DNA of 64,000 nt from an uncultured Bacteroidales bacterium (lineage in GTDB: Bacteria; Bacteroidota; Bacteroidia; Bacteroidales; Muribaculaceae), in NCBI GenBank assembly GCA_902792435.1, contig CADAZN010000005.1:49165-113164 (forward strand), read 5' to 3'. This document shows, one piece after another, positions 24,755 to 33,328 of this stretch. The position numbers and the translations under genes were made by a program. The notes beneath the pieces were generated by a model. It saw only the letters and a list, made by a program, of their open reading frames with translations. It was not told the DNA's origin and did no database searches. The number at the start of each line of letters is the position of its first letter. Within the stretch, counting starts at the first letter, position 1.

Positions 24755-26461
24755 TCACTGTTGGGTGTAGAGGGCGGATTCTTCGGGGGTGAAGTCGGCA
24801 ATGAACTTGGCGTTGGCGGCGAGGCGTGCCTCGGCGTAACGCACGTAAACGTTGGCCGACTGCATGAAGAGCTCGGGCTCACGGCTGGCGTCGTAGCACA
24901 ACAGGTAGCTCATGATGGTCCAAGCAGCCATCTCGACCATGCGGCGTGCGTGGAAGGTGATGTAGTCGGGGTTATCGTAACCCTTCACCTTCTCCACTGC
25001 TTCCTCATAGGCTGCCATCATCTTATCGACGCGAGCCTTGAGAGGAGCAACTTCGTCGCTATACTGACCCTCGGCATACTCCTTCATCTGCGCCAGATAG
25101 GTGCCAGTGGTGACATGGCGAATTGCAGCAACGACCTGAAGCTGAGTGGTTCCCTCGTAAATGTTCATGATGCGGGCATCACGATAGAGGCGCTCGCAGG
25201 TGTAATCGCGCATGAAGCCACTACCGCCGTGAATCTGGATGCAGTCGTAGGCGGTTTGGTTGGCATACTCGCTCGAAGAAGCCTTTGACAGAGGAGTGAA
25301 GGCATCGGCAAGACGATTGTAGCGCTTCATCTCGGCACGCTCCTCGGGAGTGAGCAGACGTTCGCGGGCAATCTGTTCCCAAATCTTATAAACATCGACA
25401 AAACGTGCAGTCTCATAGAGGATGGTGCGTGCTGCGTCGAGCTTAGCCTTGATGTTGCTGAGCATCTCGGCTACAGCAGGGAAGTTGATAATAGCAACAC
25501 CAAACTGCTCACGGCTGCGGGCATAGTCGATAGCCTCGTTGTAGGCTGCCTGGCACAGACCAACGCTTTGCGCTGTGATACCCAAACGGGCACCGTTCAT
25601 GAGCGACATCACATACTTGATGAGGCCCAAGCGGCGCGAGCCACAAAGCTCGGCCTTGGCATTCTTGAACACCAGCTCGCAAGTGGGGCTACCATGGATA
25701 CCCATCTTGTCCTCGATGCGGCGAACGTTAACACCACCGTTGCGCTTGTCGTAGATGAACATTGACAGGCCACGGCCGTCCTTGCTGCCCTCCTCGCTGC
25801 GTGCGAGCACCAGGTGAATGTCGCTGTCGCCATTGGTGATAAAGCGCTTCACACCGTTGAGTCGCCAAGTGCCGTCCTCGTCCTGAGTGGCCTTGAGCAT
25901 CACGCTCTGGAGGTCGCTACCAGCGTCGGGCTCGGTGAGGTCCATCGACATAGTCTCACCGTTGCACACGCGTGGGATGTAACGCTCGAACTGGTCCTCA
26001 TCACCAGCCTCAAAGAGGGTGTCGATACAGCTCTGGAGGCTCCAGATGTTCTGGAAACCGGCATCGGCCTGAGCAATCATCTCGCTCATCATTGAGAAGG
26101 TGACATTAGGGAGGTTAAGGCCGCCATACTTGCGGGGCATCGACACGCCATAAAGGCCTGCCTTGCGAGTTACATCGAGGTTCTCCTGAGTCTTGCTGGC
26201 GTAAGCCACACGACCATCAGCATGATGTGGACCTTCCTTGTCGACGCTCTCGGCATTAGGAGCGATAGTCTCGGCAGTAATTTCACCGGTAATCTCGAGA
26301 ATCTTGTCGTAAGAGTCGATAGCATCGTCAAAATCGACAGGTGCATAGTCAAACTCCTGGCTCTGAGTGTAGTCACGCTCCTTCATTCCCACGATTTTCT
26401 CCATCAAGGGATGACGCAGATGATACTGCAGAGCTTTATTGTCTTTATAAAAGTTAGCCAT
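24755..26461 (-). CDS. Acyl-CoA dehydrogenase with C-terminal extension
   Basis: Encodes 568 residues, longer than the usual 380. An N-terminal extension (MANFYKDNKALQYHLRHPLM) precedes the ACAD core: FAD/substrate-binding MSMDLTEPDAGSDLQSVMLK and RLNGVKRFITNGDSDIHLVL, and the helical domain EQFGVAIINFPAVAEMLSNI. The catalytic base is probably the Glu in NIYEGTTQLQ (about residue 434), the position of the base in short-chain enzymes. A helical tail of about 110 residues follows, as in the AidB/FadE5-like branch. It passes electrons from acyl-CoA to EtfAB, whose genes lie directly upstream (71-bp gap). The substrate cannot be told from sequence. Confidence 0.93.
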   Translation of the reverse strand: MANFYKDNKALQYHLRHPLMEKIVGMKERDYTQSQEFDYAPVDFDDAIDSYDKILEITGEITAETIAPNAESVDKEGPHHADGRVAYASKTQENLDVTRKAGLYGVSMPRKYGGLNLPNVTFSMMSEMIAQADAGFQNIWSLQSCIDTLFEAGDEDQFERYIPRVCNGETMSMDLTEPDAGSDLQSVMLKATQDEDGTWRLNGVKRFITNGDSDIHLVLARSEEGSKDGRGLSMFIYDKRNGGVNVRRIEDKMGIHGSPTCELVFKNAKAELCGSRRLGLIKYVMSLMNGARLGITAQSVGLCQAAYNEAIDYARSREQFGVAIINFPAVAEMLSNIKAKLDAARTILYETARFVDVYKIWEQIARERLLTPEERAEMKRYNRLADAFTPLSKASSSEYANQTAYDCIQIHGGSGFMRDYTCERLYRDARIMNIYEGTTQLQVVAAIRHVTTGTYLAQMKEYAEGQYSDEVAPLKARVDKMMAAYEEAVEKVKGYDNPDYITFHARRMVEMAAWTIMSYLLCYDASREPELFMQSANVYVRYAEARLAANAKFIADFTPEESALYTQQ

Positions 26462-26531
26462 TGTTTATCAGTTTTCAGTTGTCAGTTTTCAGTTGTCGGT
26501 TTTGACACCCTAAAATTCTGCAACTATAGTG

Positions 26532-27560
26532 TTATTTGGAATTTTTCTTATAATACTTGATTAGTTTTGGGATAATCTCCTCGAGGTTGCCGGTGATAAC
26601 ATAGTCGGCAATAGCATTGATGGGAGCGGCAGGGTCGTTATTGATAGAGATAATGATAGAGCTCTCGTTCATGCCTGCCACGTGCTGAATCTGTCCCGAG
26701 ATACCGCAAGCAATGTAGAGCTTGGGGCGCACGGTGACACCAGTCTGACCAATTTGACGCTCATGCTCACAGAAGCCAGCATCGACAGCTGCGCGGCTTG
26801 CACCCACCTCTCCGCCAAGCACATCGGCAAGCTGGAAGATGAGGTCGAAGTTCTCCTTGCTGCCCACACCATAGCCACCAGCCACGATGATTGGCGAATT
26901 CTTGATGTTGATTTTCGACTTCTCAACCTCGCGGTCGATAATCTTGACGATAAAGCTCGCAGGGTCAACATATTTGTTGGCATCGATGTTAATGACTTCA
27001 CCCTTGTAGTTGGGATCGAAAATCTCCTTCTTCATCACACCCTCGCGCACGGTAGCCATTTGTGGACGGTGCTCGGGGTTGACGATAGTTGCCACGATGT
27101 TGCCGCCAAAGGCAGGACGAATCTGGTAAAGCAAGTCTTTGTACTCAGTCTTGCTTATGGGGTCGGTGTGATCGCCAATCTCCAGTGCGGTGCAATCGGC
27201 AGTAAGACCACTTGTAAGGCACGACGAAACGCGTGGACCCAAGTCGCGGCCAATCACGGTGGCACCCATCAGGCAGATTTGTGGCTTGATTTCCTTGAAA
27301 AGGTTGATAACGATTGAAGAGTGTGGCAGCGAAGTGTAAGGATAAAGACGCTCGTCCTCTACCTTGTAAACCACGTCAACACCATAGGGGAACACTTGCT
27401 CCTCTACTCCATCGAGCTTGTCGCCGAGGATGAGGGCCTCGAGCTTAACGCCCAAACGAGTAGCAAGGGTGCGTCCCTTGGTCAACAACTCCAGACTGAC
27501 GTCGGCAACGCGACCGTCGTCAAACTCGCAGTAAACTACTAAATTATTATTGTCGTTCAT
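26532..27560 (-). CDS. etfA: Electron transfer flavoprotein, alpha subunit
   Basis: Encodes 342 residues. The C-terminal FAD-binding domain is clear: SPIIVAGGYGVGSKENFDLI, LADVLGGEVGASRAAVDAGF, IGQTGVTVRPKLYIACGISG, then QHVAGMNESSIIISINNDPA, PINAIADYVITGNLEEIIPK. The Rossmann-like N-terminal domain is about 1-190. With EtfB it carries electrons between the acyl-CoA dehydrogenase and the next acceptor. It starts 21 bp after etfB. Whether this pair does electron bifurcation is not settled here. Confidence 0.96.
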   Translation of the reverse strand: MNDNNNLVVYCEFDDGRVADVSLELLTKGRTLATRLGVKLEALILGDKLDGVEEQVFPYGVDVVYKVEDERLYPYTSLPHSSIVINLFKEIKPQICLMGATVIGRDLGPRVSSCLTSGLTADCTALEIGDHTDPISKTEYKDLLYQIRPAFGGNIVATIVNPEHRPQMATVREGVMKKEIFDPNYKGEVINIDANKYVDPASFIVKIIDREVEKSKINIKNSPIIVAGGYGVGSKENFDLIFQLADVLGGEVGASRAAVDAGFCEHERQIGQTGVTVRPKLYIACGISGQIQHVAGMNESSIIISINNDPAAPINAIADYVITGNLEEIIPKLIKYYKKNSK

Positions 27561-27581
27561 AGTTCTTTCCTGTTTTAAGTG

Positions 27582-28454
27582 TTAACCAATGATGTGGTCG
27601 GCAATGAGTTCTTGCACGAGACCTTCGAGCTGGGCTTCGTCGCCACCCTCGATGGTCTTGCTCTCCTTGGCCTGGAACACAACGTTTACTACTGTCTTAA
27701 CCTTAGTGGGCGAGCCCTTCATACCAATCTGGTTAGGGTCGGCCTCGATGTCGGCAACACCCCACTCGCGAATGTTGAGATAAGGACGAGCCTCGACGAG
27801 CTTCTGACGATCCTCGCTGAGCTGTGCCTTCTCGCTGGGAGTGACGGCATATTTGTACTTCTGAATCAACTTGGCGTTGCGTGGACGGCAAGCATCGGCA
27901 CTGCCGTTAACGGTAACAACCAATGGAAGTGGACAAGTTACGGTTTCAAAGCCGTTCTCGATGCGGCGCTTGATGGTGGCAATGCCATCTTCAACCTTAA
28001 CACTCTCGGCATAAGTAACTTGTGGCAAACCAAGTTTCTCGGCAATCTGTGGCCCCACCTGAGCGGTGTCGCCGTCGATAGCTTGGCGGCCACCAACGAT
28101 GATATCCACCTTGTCGAGGTGACGGATGGTCTGCGCCAGCGAGTAGCTAGTTGCGAGGGTGTCGGCGCCACCCAATGGGCGGTCGGTGAGCACCACGCCG
28201 TCATCGCCACCGCGATAGAGGCTCTCGCGCACCATCTCGGCACTGCGAGGCAGACCCATTGTCACGAGTGTGATTTTTGAACCAGGATGAGCATCCTTGA
28301 GCTGAAGCGCTTGCTCAAGCGCGTTCAGGTCCTCGGGGTTGAAGATAGCGGGAAGAGCAGCACGGTTGATGGTGCCGTCGGCCTTCATCGCATCTTTACC
28401 CACGTTGCGAGTGTCTGGCACTTGTTTTGCCAGCACAACGATATTCAAACTCAT
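27582..28454 (-). CDS. etfB: Electron transfer flavoprotein, beta subunit
   Basis: Encodes 290 residues. Starts MSLNIVVLAKQVPDTRNVGK; the AMP/FAD-binding region shows ITLVTMGLPRSAEMVRESLY, RGGDDGVVLTDRPLGGADTL and DIIVGGRQAIDGDTAQVGPQ, and PQVTYAESVKVEDGIATIKR and ENGFETVTCPLPLVVTV follow. First gene of the operon, with a -7 box at 28540-28547. Confidence 0.96.
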   Translation of the reverse strand: MSLNIVVLAKQVPDTRNVGKDAMKADGTINRAALPAIFNPEDLNALEQALQLKDAHPGSKITLVTMGLPRSAEMVRESLYRGGDDGVVLTDRPLGGADTLATSYSLAQTIRHLDKVDIIVGGRQAIDGDTAQVGPQIAEKLGLPQVTYAESVKVEDGIATIKRRIENGFETVTCPLPLVVTVNGSADACRPRNAKLIQKYKYAVTPSEKAQLSEDRQKLVEARPYLNIREWGVADIEADPNQIGMKGSPTKVKTVVNVVFQAKESKTIEGGDEAQLEGLVQELIADHIIG

Positions 28455-28539
28455 AAGAATTTTTATTTGTTATTTGATTATTAATTTACTCTTTTTATTG
28501 GGCAATAGCATATTAGGCTTCATGCCCGTTTAAAACGTG

Positions 28540-28547
28540 CAAAATTA
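28540..28547 (-). promoter_or_regulatory. -7 promoter box of the etfB operon
   Basis: The minus strand reads TAATTTTG within GTGTAATTTTGCACG, about 86 nt before the ATG. Confidence 0.6.
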
Positions 28548-28611
28548 CACAATTCCCCCCACACGGCAAAAACTTTGCACCTTAATTATAGTTTATTAAG
28601 AGAAAGAGAGA

Positions 28612-28641
28612 AGGCTGTCGCAATTATTTTTGCAACAGCCT
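28612..28641 (-). terminator. Terminator-like hairpin after the tandem secreted genes
   Basis: AGGCTGT-C-GCAA pairs with TTGC-A-ACAGCCT. The following minus-strand sequence (TCTCTCTTTC) is only moderately U-rich. Confidence 0.5.
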
Positions 28642-28693
28642 AACTGCTTGCATGCTTTGACAGCTTAAAGGATTCTAGCAAGAGAAAATGGGG

Positions 28694-29452
28694 CTATTTC
28701 TGAGGGGTGCTCACAGGTCGCACCGAATATCCATTACACCTGTGTGCGTTGCCCCAGGTTCCTCCATCGGCATCAACATCCAGTATGTAAGCGATGTAGG
28801 TGGTACCACCAATCTCGCCCGACCAATAGTAGCCATTAACACCGGCTTGGTACCAGGTATCCGTATGGTATCCGGCAGCAGGAAAGAAAACTGTCTCGCC
28901 ATTGATTCTGCTGGTGAACAATTGACCGTAAACACCATTAATTGCAGTCCATTCAGTAGTACATTTGCTTGTCAACTCCTTAATCTGAGCATACGTCGGC
29001 ATGTACCAACCAGGTCCCCAGTTGGCAGTGGCGGCATCATCCTCGGGATAGAGCACTCTCACGTTATCAACAAAGCCATTATAACCATAGTCTTCTTTGT
29101 AGCAATACTTGGTCAACGTGTTGTTGCTACCGTTGCACCACAGGTAGGTGCTCCAGTCATATACATCCTTGGTAGTGGTCTCTCCCCAGGCGAAGAAGTC
29201 GCCGTATTCTTCAGGGCTGTTAGCTCCAACGTTCATCGTCGCCCACAGTGTGCCGCTGGGCAGGCCCAAATCTACATAAGCGTGCCCATTGATGCTTGGC
29301 AAAATGCCTAGCAAATGGTCATAAATCGCTGACACATCGGATACTGTGAGCTCACCATCACCATTCACATCAAAACGTGAATGCTGTGATTGTGAATAAC
29401 CTGTCAAACTAAATGTTGCTACTATGAATAATGAAATATATAAATTCTTCAT
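28694..29452 (-). CDS. Secreted protein with N-terminal dockerin-like module and FISUMP-like domain
   Basis: Encodes 252 residues. Signal peptide (MKNLYISLFIVATFSLTGYS), then half a dockerin-like repeat close to the N-terminus (FDVNGDGELTVSDVSAIYDH). The rest is a compact domain beginning HAYVDLGLPSGTLWATMNVG and containing FFAWGETTTKDVYDWSTYLW, WYMPTYAQIKELTSKC and VFFPAAGYHTDTWYQAGVNG, ending with a YSVRP tail. This pattern is like the major paralogous domain described from Fibrobacter (FISUMP). Presumably exported. It is about 55% identical by eye to the next gene and comes from a tandem duplication. Confidence 0.8.
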   Translation of the reverse strand: MKNLYISLFIVATFSLTGYSQSQHSRFDVNGDGELTVSDVSAIYDHLLGILPSINGHAYVDLGLPSGTLWATMNVGANSPEEYGDFFAWGETTTKDVYDWSTYLWCNGSNNTLTKYCYKEDYGYNGFVDNVRVLYPEDDAATANWGPGWYMPTYAQIKELTSKCTTEWTAINGVYGQLFTSRINGETVFFPAAGYHTDTWYQAGVNGYYWSGEIGGTTYIAYILDVDADGGTWGNAHRCNGYSVRPVSTPQK

Positions 29453-29504
29453 GATTTTATCTGATTTTTTTATGAGTGGTTAAAAGATTCGTTGAGGAAG
29501 GGAA

Positions 29505-30248
29505 TCAATCCTGAGCGCGCACAGCTCTCACCGAATTTCCCTGAAACCTGAAAGCGCTGCCCGATTTTCCGGCGTTGGCATCCACCTTCAAGGTGTAAGC
29601 TTTGTAGCACACGGTGTTGACAACCTCGTGCGACCAATAGTTTCCAGTAGTACCAACTTCGAACCCTACACTCGAATGGTAGCCTGCTGCAGGAAAGAAC
29701 AACGTCGCGCCATTGATGTCGCTGGTGAACAAACGACCGTAAACACCATTCCTTTCGGTCCATTCACTTGAACAATTGGCTGTCAACTCCTGAATCTGCT
29801 CATACGTTGGCATGCGCCATTCAGGTCCCCAGTAGGCAGTGGCGGCATCGTCCTCAGGATAAAGTTGTGTTATGTCATCAACAAAGCCATAGGGGTACTG
29901 GGTACAGTACTTTGTCAACGAGCTAGAGCTACCATTGCACCACATATAATTATCCCAGCTATATATATTTCTAGGATAAGTCTCACCCCATGCAAAATAG
30001 TAGCCATAACTTTCGGGACTGGCGGCACCAATGTTCATCGCTGCCCACAGTGTGCCACTAGGCAGGCCCAGGTCAACATATTCGTGAGTACTGAAGCCTG
30101 GTTCAACTCCTAACATTTGGTTATAAAGAGCTGTTACATCAGATATTGTGACCACACCGTCACCATTCACATCATAACGATAGGTCTGTGAATAACCTGC
30201 CACACTAAATACGGCAGCAACACACAATAAGATAAAAAATTTCTTCAT
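29505..30248 (-). CDS. Paralogue of the preceding secreted dockerin/FISUMP-like protein
   Basis: Encodes 247 residues. Signal peptide (MKKFFILLCVAAVFSVAGYS), dockerin-like half repeat (YDVNGDGVVTISDVTALYNQ), then the same domain as the 28694 gene: HEYVDLGLPSGTLWAAMNIG, YYFAWGETYPRNIYSWDNYM, WRMPTYEQIQELTANC, LFFPAAGYHSSVGFEVGTTG. The Met at 30248 starts the signal peptide; the upstream Met at 30278 would overlap the -7 box (30276-30283). Its stop is 52 bp before the next gene's start, so both are probably one transcript. Confidence 0.8.
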   Translation of the reverse strand: MKKFFILLCVAAVFSVAGYSQTYRYDVNGDGVVTISDVTALYNQMLGVEPGFSTHEYVDLGLPSGTLWAAMNIGAASPESYGYYFAWGETYPRNIYSWDNYMWCNGSSSSLTKYCTQYPYGFVDDITQLYPEDDAATAYWGPEWRMPTYEQIQELTANCSSEWTERNGVYGRLFTSDINGATLFFPAAGYHSSVGFEVGTTGNYWSHEVVNTVCYKAYTLKVDANAGKSGSAFRFQGNSVRAVRAQD

Positions 30249-30275
30249 GATATTTTTGAGTCTATGTAAAACATG

Positions 30276-30283
30276 CAAATATA
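30276..30283 (-). promoter_or_regulatory. -7 promoter box of the tandem secreted genes
   Basis: The minus strand reads TATATTTG, 28 nt before the ATG at 30248. Confidence 0.6.
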
Positions 30284-30386
30284 CATAATAATTTGTGAAG
30301 TTTGGGCGGTTATGGTGAGAAAAAATGAAATAGTAGCGCGATGCAACTTTTCACACGTTTTGAATTGCGGTTTTGAAGAAAAGTAT

Positions 30387-30394
30387 TAAATTTG
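30387..30394 (+). promoter_or_regulatory. -7 promoter box of the DPP III gene
   Basis: TAAATTTG followed by CACG, with a TTG at 30365-30367 at -33 spacing. The ATG at 30441 is 46 nt downstream. Confidence 0.6.
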
Positions 30395-30440
30395 CACGAT
30401 TATCTTGAAAACTACAAATACTAATTTTATAAACCGTTTT

Positions 30441-32411
30441 ATGAAGAAAAAATTAATTGCCGCTGCTGTAGTGGCATTGGCATCAACAGGTATTGCTATG
30501 GCACAGAACAGCAATTTCAATTACAACGTGGACCGCTTTGCCGACATTGAGGTGTTGCGCTATCAGGTCCCAGGTTTTAACGACTTGAGCTTGCAGCAAA
30601 AGAAGTATGTCTATTACCTCACCGAGGCAGCCCTTCAGGGCCGCGACATCCTTTTCGACCAGAATGGCAAGTACAACCTCGTGGTTCGTCAAGTGCTCGA
30701 GGCCATTTACACCAACTACAATGGCGACCGCTCAAGCGCCGACTTCAAAGGCTTTGAGAAATACCTGAAGCAGGTGTGGTTTGGCAATGGTATCCATCAC
30801 CACTATGCACAGGACAAGTTTGTGCCTGAGTTCTCACAGGAGTTCTTCGATGCTCAGTACAAGGCTTTGCCTCTTGAGAAGCTTCCCATCCAGTCATGCG
30901 ACAAGTGCAGCAAGGAGAAGAAATGCGACAAGGCCGATGAGCTGCTCAAGACACTCGACAAGGTGATTTTTGACCCCACTTTCATGGCTAAACGCGTGAA
31001 CCAAGCCGATGGCGAAGACCTCATCCTCACTAGTGCCAACAACCTCTATGAGGGCGTTACCCAGCAGGAAGTTGAGGCATTCTACGAGGGTATCAAAGAT
31101 CCTAACGACGAGACCCCCATCAGCTATGGCCTAAACCGCAAGGTGGTTAAGGAAGATGGCAAAGTGGTAGAGAAAACCTACAAGATTGGTGAGCTCTATA
31201 GCCCAGCCATCGTCAACATCGTTTATTGGTTGCAGAAGGCTGCCAGTGTTGCTGAGAACAGCGCACAGAAGGCTTACATCGCCAAGCTCATCGAGTACTA
31301 CACCACTGGTGACCTCAAGGCATTTGACGACTACAGCATCATGTGGGCCGAGGAGACTCAAGGCACTGTAGACTTCATCAATGGCTTCATTGAGAGCTAC
31401 GGTGACCCACTGGGCATGACTGCCAACTGGGAGAGCATCGTGAACTTCAAGAACAAAGACGCTTCGTTCCGCACCACACTCATCAGCGAGAACGCACAGT
31501 GGTTTGAGGACAACTCGCCCGTTGACAAACGCTTCAAAAAGCAGAATGTGAAGGGCGTGAGCGCCAAGGTTATCACCGCTGCCATCCTTGCCGGTGACAG
31601 CTATCCCTCGACCCCTATTGGCATCAACTTGCCAAACAGCAACTGGATTCGCGCTGCTCATGGCTCGAAGTCAGTTACTTTGGAGAACATCACCGATGCC
31701 TACGATGAAGTAGCAAGCGGAACAGGCTTCAACGAAGAGTTTGCCTACAGCGATACCGAAGTACAGCTCATGAAGAAATACCTCACCATTGCCGACAAGC
31801 TGCACACCGACCTTCACGAGTGCCTTGGCCACGCCAGCGGACAACTGCTGCCAGGCGTTGACCCCGACGCACTCAAGGCCTATGGTGCCACCCTCGAGGA
31901 AGGCCGCGCCGACCTCTTCGCTCTCTACTATCTTGCCGATCCAAAGCTCGTTGAGCTTGGAATCTTTAAGGATGCCGACACCTACAAAGCTGAGTACTAC
32001 AAGTACATCATGAATGGTCTGCTCACCCAGCTCACCCGCATTGAGCCAGGCAAAGACATTGAGGAGTCGCACATGCGCAACCGCAAGTTCATCAGCGAGT
32101 GGTGCTACGAGAAGGGAAAGAAAGACAAAGTTATTGAGATTGTGAAGGACAAGAAGAGAGGTGGCAAGACCTTCGTTAAGGTTAATGACTACCAGAAGCT
32201 CCGCAACCTCTTTGGTCAGCTTCTTGCTGAGGTGCAGCGCATCAAGAGCGAGGGTGACTTCGAGGCAGGCCGCAAGCTCGTTGAGACCTATGGAGTTAAG
32301 GTTGATCCAAAGATTCACGCCGAGATTCTCAAGCGTTACGAGAGCTTGAACATCGCTCCTTACAAGGGCTTTGTGAACCCAGTTTACAAGCCTAAAGTTC
32401 ACAGTTTATAG
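30441..32411 (+). CDS. Dipeptidyl peptidase III (M49 zinc peptidase)
   Basis: Encodes 656 residues. Hydrophobic N-terminus (MKKKLIAAAVVALASTGIAM) suggests export. Zinc ligands are in HECLGH (H459, E460, H464) and EEGRAD (E486-E487 region), the M49 pattern; the HECLGH variant, with one residue fewer than eukaryotic HELLGH forms only in identity, is typical of Bacteroides enzymes. The ending IEESHMRNRKFISEWCYEKG also fits. DPP III removes dipeptides from short peptides. The Met at 30441 is chosen because it begins the signal sequence and lies downstream of the promoter; the Met at 30405 would add 12 residues. The terminator at 32447-32483 follows. Confidence 0.93.
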   Translation: MKKKLIAAAVVALASTGIAMAQNSNFNYNVDRFADIEVLRYQVPGFNDLSLQQKKYVYYLTEAALQGRDILFDQNGKYNLVVRQVLEAIYTNYNGDRSSADFKGFEKYLKQVWFGNGIHHHYAQDKFVPEFSQEFFDAQYKALPLEKLPIQSCDKCSKEKKCDKADELLKTLDKVIFDPTFMAKRVNQADGEDLILTSANNLYEGVTQQEVEAFYEGIKDPNDETPISYGLNRKVVKEDGKVVEKTYKIGELYSPAIVNIVYWLQKAASVAENSAQKAYIAKLIEYYTTGDLKAFDDYSIMWAEETQGTVDFINGFIESYGDPLGMTANWESIVNFKNKDASFRTTLISENAQWFEDNSPVDKRFKKQNVKGVSAKVITAAILAGDSYPSTPIGINLPNSNWIRAAHGSKSVTLENITDAYDEVASGTGFNEEFAYSDTEVQLMKKYLTIADKLHTDLHECLGHASGQLLPGVDPDALKAYGATLEEGRADLFALYYLADPKLVELGIFKDADTYKAEYYKYIMNGLLTQLTRIEPGKDIEESHMRNRKFISEWCYEKGKKDKVIEIVKDKKRGGKTFVKVNDYQKLRNLFGQLLAEVQRIKSEGDFEAGRKLVETYGVKVDPKIHAEILKRYESLNIAPYKGFVNPVYKPKVHSL

Positions 32412-32446
32412 TTATTTATGAAAAACTGAGAACGTTAACAATCATC

Positions 32447-32483
32447 AAAGAGTGCTGTGCTTTAATGGCGCAGCACTCTTTTA
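32447..32483 (+). terminator. Terminator after the DPP III gene
   Basis: AAAGAGTGCTG pairs with CAGCACTCTTT (11 bp), followed by TTAAAG; a good stem with a short U run. Confidence 0.8.
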
Positions 32484-32497
32484 AAGAATAATCATAT

Positions 32498-33022
32498 ATG
32501 ATACAGGAGGTTAAAAGGGAGTTTTTTGCTTATCGCAACGGCATCATTGCCGAGCAATTGCGAGCAGCTGGTGATCCACACACGATGATAATGGGATGCC
32601 AACTCACCGATGTAATAGCGATAGCTGAACACTATGAAAAAAGTGCTGAATTGGCTCAAGCGCTGTGGAATGATGTGAATCACCGTGAGTGCCGCATGGC
32701 AGCGACAATGCTCTACCCTACCGAGAATTTCGACATAGAAACAGCCGTTGCATGGTGCAAAAGCGTGGAGAGCGTGGAGATTGCCGACGTGCTGTGCCAC
32801 CGTCTGTTGCGACACCTGCCCTATGCTATTGAGTTGTGGAAGCAACTGCTTACATGTAATAAAAAGCTTGTGCAATACACCGCTTGGCGACTGCTACTCA
32901 ATCTCCTTATTATGAATAGAATAGAAAAAACTGACGGATTGCGCACAATGGTGGAAAAAGAACTGAAGAGTGCCCAACAACCCATTCAATCACTTCTCCA
33001 AAGAATACTTGAAGAGCTGTAG
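32498..33022 (+). CDS. AlkD-like HEAT-repeat protein (DNA alkylation repair family)
   Basis: Encodes 174 residues, shorter than full AlkD (about 220-240). It is all helical with HEAT-like units: LTDVIAIAEHYEKSAELAQA, LWNDVNHRECRMAATMLYPT, IETAVAWCKSVESVEIADVL and YAIELWKQLLTCNKKLVQYT. The REcRmaA pattern is typical of the AlkD-like superfamily, which holds DNA against a concave surface and can remove bulky N-alkyl adducts. Catalytic activity cannot be judged here. It lies 86 bp after the DPP III stop and past its terminator, so it probably has its own promoter. Confidence 0.75.
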   Translation: MIQEVKREFFAYRNGIIAEQLRAAGDPHTMIMGCQLTDVIAIAEHYEKSAELAQALWNDVNHRECRMAATMLYPTENFDIETAVAWCKSVESVEIADVLCHRLLRHLPYAIELWKQLLTCNKKLVQYTAWRLLLNLLIMNRIEKTDGLRTMVEKELKSAQQPIQSLLQRILEEL

Positions 33023-33143
33023 AAAATATTAATAACGATGGTGCACTGAGAACTGATAACTGAAAACTTTTCACTACCTTTAGATAAATTAGGCGGCGGC
33101 TCGGAAAAACTCAAATAAATTTGGATTTTCACTCACCTTGCAC

Positions 33144-33151
33144 TAATTTTG
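33144..33151 (+). promoter_or_regulatory. -7 promoter box of the thiamine uptake operon
   Basis: TAATTTTG followed by CACC, just upstream of the TPP riboswitch. Confidence 0.65.
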
Positions 33152-33164
33152 CACCACGATTCAA

Positions 33165-33298
33165 TGAGTTTGGGGGTGCTGCACCGTTAAGGCTCTTGAG
33201 AGTCAATTGCTTGTCTAGGCAATACTCACTAGCAGCTGGTGTGGCTGAGAACATACCCATGGAATCTGAACCGGGTAATTCCGGCGTAGAGAACAGAA
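33165..33298 (+). promoter_or_regulatory. TPP (THI-element) riboswitch
   Basis: The thi-box core is complete: GGGGGTGCT (33172-33180), GGCTGAGAACATACCC (33243-33258) and GAACCGGGTAATTCCGGCG (33268-33286). The P3 arm is long, with an extra hairpin (ATTGC-TTGTCTAG-GCAAT). No clear terminator follows. The RBS-like AGGAAACGTAA before the ATG at 33329 suggests control of translation initiation. It should lower expression of the TonB receptor and PnuT when TPP is abundant. Confidence 0.93.
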
Positions 33299-33328
33299 CT
33301 TATTAATTTTTATTTTTAGGAAACGTAA